Positions 40,494 to 46,863 of a DNA stretch of 48,254 bases are shown here, piece after piece (position 1 is the stretch's first letter; each line of letters starts with the position of its first letter). Made by a program: the position numbers and the translations under genes. Source of the stretch: Anaerolineae bacterium (GTDB lineage: Bacteria > Chloroflexota > Anaerolineae > B4-G1); contig JADHWW010000003.1 of NCBI GenBank assembly GCA_016783285.1, positions 1 to 48,254 of the forward strand, in the 5' to 3' direction. Under the pieces are notes generated by a model that was given only the letters and a program-made list of their open reading frames with translations, searched no databases and was not told where the DNA came from.

Positions 40494-40784
40494 ATGACTA
40501 AGCAAACGCTGATCGTGATCGCGGGGACTCTCCTCTGTGTTCTGCTGCTGGCCGGAGTTGCCCTGGCGATGGACTCCGACAACTACCGGCTGGACTGGTT
40601 CACGCCGCTGACTGGCGGCGGTGGAGGACCGGCCAGTTCCACCAACTACGCCGTCAACTTCACCGTCGGCCAGGCGGTCATCGGTGTGTCCGCCAGCACG
40701 AACTATCGGGGCTGCCTTGGCTATTGGTGTGGCGAGTTTGAGTACCGTGTCTTCCTCCCTCTCGTCATGAGAAACTACTCGTAG
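40494..40784 (+). CDS. Small exported protein with VFLPLVMRNYS C-terminus
   Basis: 96 residues. AGGAGG precedes the ATG. A signal peptide (LIVIAGTLLCVLLLAGVALA) leads to a short mature part with GGGGGPASSTNYAVNFTVGQ and STNYRGCLGYWCG. The C-terminus EYRVFLPLVMRNYS matches a hydrophobic ending (x-FLPLV-x-[RK]-N) that recurs at the end of many exported proteins in Anaerolineae-like bacteria and may be a sorting or anchoring signal. It is the last gene of the exported set and is followed by a terminator. Co-expression with the repeat protein is likely. Function unknown. Confidence 0.8.
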   Translation: MTKQTLIVIAGTLLCVLLLAGVALAMDSDNYRLDWFTPLTGGGGGPASSTNYAVNFTVGQAVIGVSASTNYRGCLGYWCGEFEYRVFLPLVMRNYS

Positions 40785-40811
40785 CCCAGGCGAGTGACCG
40801 CGCTGCGCAAG

Positions 40812-40850
40812 AGGGCCAGGTACCGGGCTTCCCCAGTGCCTGGCCTTCTG
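40812..40850 (+). terminator. Terminator after the exported-protein genes
   Basis: A long stem: GGCCAGG (40814-40820) with CCTGGCC (40839-40845), extended inward by T-G, A-T, C-G and GGG-CCC pairs, then TTCTGTCGTT. The remaining bases to 40987 hold nothing I can assign. Confidence 0.68.
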
Positions 40851-40987
40851 TCGTTGCTAGAGCGGCCAGCCGTGCAGCCGTGCTAACTTGGCCCGGTCCG
40901 TCAGGCAGTGCTCCAGTCCCTCTGTCGCCTGCCTATCGCGGCAGGACATCCTGCTTGCCGGGCACTTTCCCCCTGGTACGCCACCCG

Positions 40988-42013
40988 TCATCTGTGCGGC
41001 TCGATGACTACTTTGATGGATTCCCCGGCATCGGCGACCAGTTGGAAGCCAAGCCCTGTCTCCGCCAGGCTCAGGCGATGGGTGATCATCTGACGCACGG
41101 GCACTCTGCGGGCGCGGATAAGTTCTATGGCCACCGTGATGTCCAGAGGGCCGCCACCATAGGAGGGCATCAGTGTTATCCCGTTGCGCCAGAAATCGTT
41201 GACAGGGACGGGAAGATCAACGCCCGGCTCTGTCGGCGCGAAGAATAGCACAGTTCCCCCGCGATCCACAGATTGCAACGCCTGGATGGAGGCGGGAAAA
41301 GCACCGGTGCACACGATCACGAGGTCGGCCAGCCTGTCTGCGTTGACCCTGCGCAGGCGGGTTGGCACATCTTCTTGGGCCTGAATCACCTCGTCGGCCC
41401 CGAAGCGGAGCGCTGCGTTCAGGCGGTACTCGTTGATGTCCGTGGCCACTATTCGCCCGGCCCCTGAAGCGCGGGCCAGGGCCACGTGGAGCAGTCCAGC
41501 AACGCCGCTGCCGAGGACGAGGACAGCCTGACCTGGCTGCAGGCGTGCCAGCCTTTGACCGCGCACGACGCAGGCCAACGGCTCGATAAACACCCCATCT
41601 TCGAACGATACCTCGTCAGGCAGCAGGAACACACCCCGGTCCACGTTGATGCGTGGCACGCGCAGGTATTCGGCAAAGCCGCCAGGGTCGTAATTGGTGC
41701 TGCGTAGTGTCTCGCAGACCGTATGGTGGCCGTTCAGGCAGTAGCGGCACGTGTTGCAGGGGACGTGGTGAGAGACGAAGACCCTGTCGCCGATTTTGTA
41801 ACGTTCCACGCCCTCTCCAACTTCGGCGATCTCTCCTGTCATCTCATGGCCTAGCACGCGAGGGGCCTTTTTGATGCGATACCATTCCATCACATCACTG
41901 CCGCAGACTCCACTGGCGACAACCTTGACCAGCAACTCGCCCGGCCCAATCTGCGGCGTCTCCATCTCCTCCAACCGCACATCTCTGTTGTTGTAATACA
42001 TTGCTACGCGCAT
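40988..42013 (-). CDS. Zinc-dependent medium-chain dehydrogenase (sorbitol/threonine dehydrogenase-like)
   Basis: 341 residues from ATG 42013 (AGAGG upstream). The catalytic zinc site has GVCGSDVMEW and GHEMTGEIAEVG. The structural zinc cysteines are C-N-T-C-R-Y-C-L-N-G-H-H-T-V-C. The NAD-binding fold carries VLVLGSGVAGLLHVALARASG and the acidic ATDINEYRL, which favours NAD. It oxidises a polyol or hydroxy-acid. The exact substrate is unknown. It is the second gene after the LsrF-like aldolase, so a sugar-phosphate or branched-sugar catabolic pair is plausible. A nested palindrome lies between the two genes. Confidence 0.92.
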   Translation of the reverse strand: MRVAMYYNNRDVRLEEMETPQIGPGELLVKVVASGVCGSDVMEWYRIKKAPRVLGHEMTGEIAEVGEGVERYKIGDRVFVSHHVPCNTCRYCLNGHHTVCETLRSTNYDPGGFAEYLRVPRINVDRGVFLLPDEVSFEDGVFIEPLACVVRGQRLARLQPGQAVLVLGSGVAGLLHVALARASGAGRIVATDINEYRLNAALRFGADEVIQAQEDVPTRLRRVNADRLADLVIVCTGAFPASIQALQSVDRGGTVLFFAPTEPGVDLPVPVNDFWRNGITLMPSYGGGPLDITVAIELIRARRVPVRQMITHRLSLAETGLGFQLVADAGESIKVVIEPHR

Positions 42014-42077
42014 GGTATCCTCTGAAATCTCATATCTCCTTGCTCGTATCTTCTCAATATCCTGGGGCAAGGGCAGT

Positions 42078-42128
42078 GTAGGGCGGTTTTGCTAACCGCT
42101 GCATGGTCGGATAGCAAATCCGACCTAC
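42078..42128. repeat. Nested palindromic element GTAGG-CGG-TTTGCTA
   Basis: Two hairpins stand side by side: GCGGTT-N5-AACCGC (42083-42099) and the perfect GGTCGGAT-N5-ATCCGACC (42105-42125). Each half is also the near inverted copy of the other (GTAGG[GT]CGG[TA]TTTGCTA), so the whole 51 bases forms a nested dyad. It overlaps the aldolase stop codon and could act as a bidirectional terminator or an mRNA stabiliser. Confidence 0.65.
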
Positions 42129-42919
42129 TGCTCGCCGCGCCTCACACTGTTGAACAGGTCATGCGCTTCCTGGACGCTAGCGCCTTCGTGGATTATGGCC
42201 CGCAAGGCCCGGGCCACGGCCACCGGATGGTCGTTCTGCCAGACGTTCCGGCCCAGGTTCACACCGATAGCACCTCTTTGCATGCCATCATAGACGAACT
42301 CGAACACCTCGAGTTCCGTTTCGCACCTGGGACCGCCCGCCATGACCACAGGCACGGGACAACCGTTTACAACCTTGTCAAAGTCTTCACACCAGTAGGT
42401 TTTCACCACGCGGGCGCCCAGTTCGGCAGCGATACGACAGCACAAAGCGAGGTAACGAGCCTCCCGTTTTTTCAGTTCCTTGCCCACAGCGGTGACCGCC
42501 ATGACCGGAATGTCATACTCCTCACATTCATTTACGAGGTGCGCAAGATTCAATAGCGTCTCGTGCTCGTACTCGCTGCCGACGAAGATAGAAACACCCA
42601 CGGCGGACACGTTGAGGCGAATGGCCTCTTGTACAGACGTGGTGATCCCTTCGTGTGCCAGGTCTTTTCCAACGACGCTGGTACCGCCGGACACCCTGAG
42701 GATGATCGGTCTGCTGATCGTGGGGTCTACGCACGAACGCAGCACACCTCTCGTAACGAAGAGAGCGTCACAATACGGAAGAAGCGGCTTGATCGTTTCG
42801 CCCGGTTTCTCCAGCCTGTGGGTTGGCCCTTGAAAGTACCCGTGATCTATCGGCAGAAAGAAGCAGTGGCCGTCAGGCTGTATGAGCCGCGACAAACGGT
42901 TTTTCATTCCCCAGTCCAT
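42125..42919 (-). CDS. LsrF/DhnA-type class I aldolase
   Basis: 264 residues starting MDWGMKNRLSRLI. GGAGG lies upstream of the ATG at 42919, better than the longer frame to 42967. Family features include FFLPIDHGYFQGP (Asp in the active site), VSGGTSVVG, the Schiff-base Lys in ARVVKTYWCEDF, and a phosphate-binding VMAGGPRCETELEV with AIGVNLGRNVWQ. The fold is that of the DeoC/FbaB group and closest to LsrF-like thiolases/aldolases. It may cleave a phosphorylated sugar derivative or act in thiolysis. The dehydrogenase gene is downstream on the same strand. A promoter is predicted at 42998-43025. Confidence 0.88.
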   Translation of the reverse strand: MDWGMKNRLSRLIQPDGHCFFLPIDHGYFQGPTHRLEKPGETIKPLLPYCDALFVTRGVLRSCVDPTISRPIILRVSGGTSVVGKDLAHEGITTSVQEAIRLNVSAVGVSIFVGSEYEHETLLNLAHLVNECEEYDIPVMAVTAVGKELKKREARYLALCCRIAAELGARVVKTYWCEDFDKVVNGCPVPVVMAGGPRCETELEVFEFVYDGMQRGAIGVNLGRNVWQNDHPVAVARALRAIIHEGASVQEAHDLFNSVRRGEQ

Positions 42920-42997
42920 TTTGAAACCTCCTTCATTGTGCCATCCGTATGGGCCGCATCGCCCCATGCCCGAAACTCACAAAACCGGTCAGTGCTC

Positions 42998-43025
42998 AGT
43001 ATACCACATGGAGACGCGAGGGCAA
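42998..43025 (-). promoter_or_regulatory. Promoter of the aldolase-dehydrogenase pair
   Basis: Minus strand: TTGCCC (43020-43025), a 16-base spacer and TATACT (42998-43003). The leader of about 70 bases contains no clear regulatory structure. Confidence 0.5.
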
Positions 43026-43136
43026 GCGTGCCGATCGGTATCCCAGATCACGGGGATGTTTGGACCACGAGACACGCGAAAGAGGACGAAAAGCGCGAAA
43101 GGCTTTCGTGGGTTTCGCGTTCTGACGTGCATGTCC

Positions 43137-43165
43137 TTGACCCGCCTCCAGAGAACAAGTATAAT
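43137..43165 (+). promoter_or_regulatory. Promoter of mogA-moeA
   Basis: TTGACC (43137-43142), a 17-base spacer and TATAAT (43160-43165), nearly consensus. The leader is about 27 bases with AAAGGAG before the mogA ATG at 43199. No molybdenum-cofactor riboswitch structure fits in so short a leader. Confidence 0.7.
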
Positions 43166-43198
43166 GACAAATGATCGAAATGGGAAAGGAGCAGAGAT

Positions 43199-43852
43199 AT
43201 GGAGCCAATTCGAGCGAGCGTGGTGACCGTCAGCGACAAGGGGTACGTGGGAGAGCGGGAGGACGGCAGCGGCCCGCTGTTGGCCGATCTGCTGCGCGAG
43301 ATGGGTGCTGAGGTCGTGCACCGGACGATTGTGCCCGACGAGCGAGCCGAGATTGAGCGGGTGTTGATTGAACTTGCCGACGAGGTGCATGTAGACCTGG
43401 TCGTGACCACCGGTGGCACCGGACCGACCCCACGGGATGTCACCCCCGAGGCGACGCAGGCCGTCATTGAGCGGAAGATGCCCGGACTGGCTGAGGTGCT
43501 GCGCTTCGAGGGGTACCGCAAGACCCCGCTGGCGGTCATCTCGCGGGGTGTGGCAGGCATGCGCGGGCGGACGCTCATCGTCAACCTGCCCGGCAGCCCC
43601 AGGGCGGTGCGCGAGGGGATGGAGACGCTGGCCCCCATTCTACCCCATGCGATCAAGATGCTGCGGGGGGTGGACACCGAGCACGGGGCTCGGTCGGAGA
43701 CCTTCGCCCAACCGGGGTCAGAGACCTTCGCCCAACCGGAGTCGGAGACCTTCGCCCAACCGGAGTCGGAGACCTTCGCCCAACCGGAGTCGGAGACCTC
43801 CGCCCAACTGGGGTCAGAGACCTTCGCCCAACTGGAGACGGGCCATGCCTGA
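43199..43852 (+). CDS. mogA: Molybdenum cofactor biosynthesis protein MogA (adenylyltransferase)
   Basis: 217 residues. The first 160 are the MoCF-biosynthesis fold: VVTVSDKGYVGEREDGSGP, VVTTGGTGPTPRDVTPEAT (molybdopterin-binding TGGTG) and LIVNLPGSPRAVREGMETL. MogA adenylylates molybdopterin before metal insertion by MoeA, whose gene overlaps by 8 bases. The normal length is about 160-195 residues. The last 55 residues here consist of six 8-residue repeats (SETFAQPE) encoded by a 24-bp tandem repeat, an unusual tail. The start has AAAGGAG and a consensus promoter. Confidence 0.93.
   Translation: MEPIRASVVTVSDKGYVGEREDGSGPLLADLLREMGAEVVHRTIVPDERAEIERVLIELADEVHVDLVVTTGGTGPTPRDVTPEATQAVIERKMPGLAEVLRFEGYRKTPLAVISRGVAGMRGRTLIVNLPGSPRAVREGMETLAPILPHAIKMLRGVDTEHGARSETFAQPGSETFAQPESETFAQPESETFAQPESETSAQLGSETFAQLETGHA
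43694..43837 (+). repeat. Six 24-bp tandem repeats in the mogA 3' end
   Basis: Six uninterrupted 24-base units with few substitutions, each with the core GAGACCTTCGCCCAACCGG, encode SETFAQPE-type octapeptides. The period is a multiple of three, so copy-number change would not shift the frame. They end 7 bases before the moeA start. Confidence 0.9.
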
Positions 43853-45290
43853 GGAGCACCGCCGCCCCGTGTTGAGCGTCGAGGAGGCGCTGGAGCGCAT
43901 CCTGGCGACGGTGTGCGTCTTGGAGCCAGAGCGTGTGCCTTTGCTGGAGGCGGCTGGCCGCGTGCTGGCCGAAGCGGTCACCGCTGACCGGGACATCCCC
44001 CCGCTGGCTAACTCCGCGATGGACGGCTACGCTGTGCGCGGGGCAGACCTGGCCCTCTGCTCTGGCCGGTCTCCGACCAAGTCCAGCGTCCGGCTGCGGG
44101 TGGTAGGAGATGTCGCCGCCGGGCACGTGAGCCGGCTGCGGGTGGAGCCCGGGACAGCGGTGCGCATCATGACAGGCGCGCCGGTCCCGGCCGGGGCCGA
44201 CACAGTCGTGCGCTTCGAGGACGCCCGCCCTTCGACAGGCTCAGGGCAGGCTCCTTCGACAGGCTCAGGGCAGGCTCCTTCGACAGGCTCAGGGCAGGCT
44301 CCTTCGACAGGCTCAGGGCAGGCTCCTTCGACAGGCTCAGGGCAGGCTCCTTCGACAGGCTCAGAGCAGGCTTCGACAGGCTCCGGTTGGGTCGAGATAC
44401 TGAAAGCCCCCCCGACTGGCGCGAACGTCCGGCCGGCGGGCGAGGACGTGCGCGCGGGCCAGGTCGTGTTGCAGCGAGGCAAGGTGCTGCGCCCGCAGGA
44501 GGTCGGTATGCTGGCAGCGGTCGGGCGGGCGGAGGTGGCGGTGGTGCGGCGGCCCCGGGTGGCAATCCTGGCTACCGGCGACGAGATCGTGCCGCCCGAC
44601 CAGGCCCCCGGCCCCGGCCAGATCCGCGACGCCAATTCCTACATCGTCGCCGCGCAGGTGCAAGCGTTTGGCGGGCTGCCGCTCCTATTGGGAGTGGCCC
44701 GCGACCGGGAGGAGTTGGTGCGGCGGGGGATGCGGGAGGCGCTGGCGCAGGGAGCGGACTTCATCATCACCTCCGGCGGCGTCTCCGTAGGCGACTTTGA
44801 CCTGGTCAAGCAGGTTCTCGCGGCCGAGGGGGAGATGCACTTCTGGTCGCTGAACATGAAGCCGGGGCGGCCGCTGGCCTTCGGACGGATCTTGCCCCCC
44901 TCCCGGTGGGGTGGGACGGGGGGGGGCGTGCCGCTGCTGGGTCTTCCCGGCAACCCGGTGGCGGCGATGATCAGCACCGAACTCTTCGGCCGCCCGGCGC
45001 TCCTGAAGATGCAGGGTTTCACCGATTGGTCGCGTCCGTGTCAACGGATGCAGGCGCGCCTGAGCCAGCCCATCGTGCGCAAGGATGGCCGCCGTCATTA
45101 CCTACGGGTGCGCTTGCGCGAGACGGAGACGGGCTACGAGGCGACGCTGACCGGCGACCAGGGCTCTGGCATCCTCAACTCGCTGGTGCAGGCGGATGGG
45201 TTGGCAGTCATCCCGGAGGAGTGCGACCATCTGCCGGCAGGGGCGGAGGTAGAGGTTCTTCTACTTTGGAGCGGCTACGAATCACGATGA
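43845..45290 (+). CDS. moeA: Molybdopterin molybdenumtransferase MoeA
   Basis: 481 residues. MoeA hallmarks in order: [86 protein letters not shown] and [12 protein letters not shown], then the C-terminal beta-barrel domain. MoeA inserts molybdenum into adenylylated molybdopterin made by MogA. Two insertions make the protein longer than the typical 410 residues. One is an octapeptide repeat tract (PSTGSGQA, about residues 129-181) after VVRFEDA. The other is a Gly/Pro patch (about 351-362, [13 protein letters not shown]) just before the GLPGNP loop. The ATG at 43845 overlaps the mogA end by 8 bases, so translation is coupled. Confidence 0.94.
   Translation: MPEEHRRPVLSVEEALERILATVCVLEPERVPLLEAAGRVLAEAVTADRDIPPLANSAMDGYAVRGADLALCSGRSPTKSSVRLRVVGDVAAGHVSRLRVEPGTAVRIMTGAPVPAGADTVVRFEDARPSTGSGQAPSTGSGQAPSTGSGQAPSTGSGQAPSTGSGQAPSTGSEQASTGSGWVEILKAPPTGANVRPAGEDVRAGQVVLQRGKVLRPQEVGMLAAVGRAEVAVVRRPRVAILATGDEIVPPDQAPGPGQIRDANSYIVAAQVQAFGGLPLLLGVARDREELVRRGMREALAQGADFIITSGGVSVGDFDLVKQVLAAEGEMHFWSLNMKPGRPLAFGRILPPSRWGGTGGGVPLLGLPGNPVAAMISTELFGRPALLKMQGFTDWSRPCQRMQARLSQPIVRKDGRRHYLRVRLRETETGYEATLTGDQGSGILNSLVQADGLAVIPEECDHLPAGAEVEVLLLWSGYESR
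44229..44386 (+). repeat. 24-bp tandem repeats (six units plus a partial) inside moeA
   Basis: Six units of 24 bases, the first five identical, core CCTTCGACAGGCTCAGGGCA, then a partial seventh. In frame they encode PSTGSGQA. The unit matches a dispersed intergenic repeat (reverse strand TGAGCCTGTCGAAGG) found in many bacterial genomes, here expanded inside a coding region. The period keeps the frame. Confidence 0.92.
44895..44926. repeat. In-frame C-rich/G-rich palindromic patch in moeA
   Basis: CCCCCCTCCCGG followed by GTGGGGTGGGACGGGGGGG makes a strong imperfect hairpin and encodes [11 protein letters not shown] between AFGRI and PLLGLPGNP. It is of the same kind as the element inside the SNF2 gene (2144-2185). 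Confidence 0.5.
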
Positions 45291-45325
45291 CACGACAAGC
45301 GTGCTAGGCATCGGAGGTCGGAGGG

Positions 45326-45988
45326 ATGATGATAGGGGAACAAGAAACGGCCTTCGAACAACTGCTACGGCAGGGAGGGGACCGCGTGCTCCGCGAAGCG
45401 AGTGCCTACTTCGCGGGTGCAGGACGGCTATACGGCGCAGTGCGCCGATTGGTCCAGCGGTTGGATGCGGAAGACATCCCCTACGCCCTGTTGGGCGGAC
45501 TGGCTCTTGCCGAACATGGATATCCCCGACTGACGGAGGACATTGATTTGCTGATGACACCCTCTGGACTGGAGCGTTTCCGCCAGCAACTGGTGGGACG
45601 GGGGTACCGGCCGGCCTTTAGTGGAGCCAAAAAGACGTTCCGCGATACGGAGACAGGCGTGCGCATTGAAATCGTGACCACGGGGGAGTATCCAGGCGAC
45701 GGATTGCCCAAACCAGTGGCTTTCCCCGACCCAGCCGCCCCGGAGGTGATGGTGGAGATAGAGGGTCTCTGTGTGGTAGCGTTGGAGAAACTGATCGAGT
45801 TGAAACTGGCATCGGGGACCAGCGCGCCCCACCGGTTGCGAGACCTGGCCGACGTGCAAGACCTGATTGCCCGTCTGAGCCTACCTCTGACACTGGCTGA
45901 TCGGCTGGACTCCTCGGTGCAAGCGGCGTATCGGGACTTGTGGGAAAAAGCACACACTGGCAGACCTGTGGATTTGCAAGAACGATGA
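45326..45988 (+). CDS. Nucleotidyltransferase-fold protein (AbiEii/MNT-like)
   Basis: 220 residues. YALLGGLALAEHGYPRLTEDIDLLM (in two parts: YALLGGLALAEHG and PRLTEDIDLLM) gives the Gly-rich start and the D-x-D metal site of the nucleotidyltransferase fold. The later VMVEIEGLCVVALEKLIELKLASG, with the PHRLRDLADVQDLI end, is typical of AbiEii-like and related proteins. These transfer nucleotides to RNA or protein and many act as toxins or defence proteins. No antitoxin-like gene is directly adjacent. The start follows GGAGG. It lies between the Moco genes and the defence-type locus at the right edge. Confidence 0.75.
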   Translation: MMIGEQETAFEQLLRQGGDRVLREASAYFAGAGRLYGAVRRLVQRLDAEDIPYALLGGLALAEHGYPRLTEDIDLLMTPSGLERFRQQLVGRGYRPAFSGAKKTFRDTETGVRIEIVTTGEYPGDGLPKPVAFPDPAAPEVMVEIEGLCVVALEKLIELKLASGTSAPHRLRDLADVQDLIARLSLPLTLADRLDSSVQAAYRDLWEKAHTGRPVDLQER

Positions 45989-46093
45989 AGTGCGGGTTGG
46001 CCGCCATGGACCGACTGACCAATTGGCCCCAGCCGACCAGCCAAGCCTGAGCCAGGTATTGGCTGAGATAGAGGGCTGGCCAGGGCAATAGCA

Positions 46094-46378
46094 TTACTCC
46101 AAGCGTCTACCGATCTCACGCTCATACCCTGGGAAGTAGCGGCTGATCACAGTGAGATCGAAAGAGCCCAGGATCGCTTCCTTCGGTTCGCGTTCCAGGA
46201 GAAACTGGAAGGACTCGGTCACCAACACTTCTGGGCTCACCTTGCCGCCGGTGAGCCGTTCATGGTCGGCTTTGCGGAGGGTCACCCGGTGATGGCTCTC
46301 TCCACCTCTTTCTCTCACGGCTACCTGGAACTCGTAACGGTCGCCGTGTTCTGATTTCTTGACCTCAATCTCTGCCAT
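46094..46378 (-). CDS. Small conserved hypothetical protein near DUF1156 methyltransferase
   Basis: 94 residues starting MAEIEVKKSEHGDRYEFQV. The first half is beta-strand-rich (YEFQVAVRERGGESHHRVTL). The second half is helical (PEVLVTESFQFLLEREPKEAILGSFD, in parts, then ISRYFPGYEREIGRRL). The ATG at 46378 is chosen because the N-terminus aligns with the beginning of the fold. The ribosome site is poor, and the frame is open to 46447. I do not recognise a named family. It is the last gene of a minus-strand set headed by the DUF1156 methyltransferase, so a role as an accessory or DNA-binding subunit is possible. Confidence 0.62.
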   Translation of the reverse strand: MAEIEVKKSEHGDRYEFQVAVRERGGESHHRVTLRKADHERLTGGKVSPEVLVTESFQFLLEREPKEAILGSFDLTVISRYFPGYEREIGRRLE

Positions 46379-46453
46379 GGTTCGCCCAACCTTTCCTTCC
46401 AAGTGATGGCCGTAGGCCGTATAACGGCAGCCCTCGACGAAGGTCACCTATCG

Positions 46454-46855
46454 CTACGAGAGGGCAAAAGGGGCGATGAAGTACCCCACGTCCTCTTGCT
46501 GCAAACCGCGACCGAAGACGTGGGCAAAGCGCAATTCCTGCCCGTCGTGGATCAAGTGAGGCTTGCGGTTGAGGGTGATGCGGGCGACAGGGAAGATGAC
46601 GATGCTTGGACTGTGCTGCATCAGCCAGTCCGAAGCGTCGGCGAAGAGACGGCGCAGAAAGCGGCCCGCTTCGCGATCCTGCATCTGCGCCAGCAGTGGC
46701 TCCAGTCCGTGCACCTGCACGGCCCGGGGCAGGCGGGTACGCCTCTGCAGGCAGCGGAGAAAGGCCACGATGCTCATCGGCTCCCCGATGTCCTCGATCT
46801 TGTGGCCGATAAACCTCCGTTCGACGAAGTGGTAGCCAGGGCGTAATGTGTGCAT
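46454..46855 (-). CDS. Hypothetical protein following the DUF1156 methyltransferase
   Basis: 133 residues. The ATG at 46855 has TAGGAGAG upstream and lies 8 bases after the methyltransferase stop, so the two are co-expressed. The sequence starts MHTLRPGYHFVERRFIGHK, has a Leu/Arg-rich helical centre (IVAFLRCLQRRTRLP, MQDREAGRFLRRLFADA) and ends with beta segments (SIVIFPVARITLNRKPHLI, VGYFIAPFAL). There is no membrane segment or signal peptide. I recognise no family. Its place suggests a subunit of the same system. Confidence 0.6.
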   Translation of the reverse strand: MHTLRPGYHFVERRFIGHKIEDIGEPMSIVAFLRCLQRRTRLPRAVQVHGLEPLLAQMQDREAGRFLRRLFADASDWLMQHSPSIVIFPVARITLNRKPHLIHDGQELRFAHVFGRGLQQEDVGYFIAPFALS

Positions 46856-46863
46856 AATCTCTC

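Noticed and set aside
43060..43135. Hairpin-like GTTTCGCG/CGCGAAA sequences upstream of mogA
   Set aside because: The pairing is short and irregular. The mogA promoter starts downstream of it, and no riboswitch fold could be drawn.
43694..44386. CRISPR array
   Set aside because: The repeats are directly adjacent 24-bp units without spacers, lie in reading frames of mogA and moeA, and no cas genes are present.
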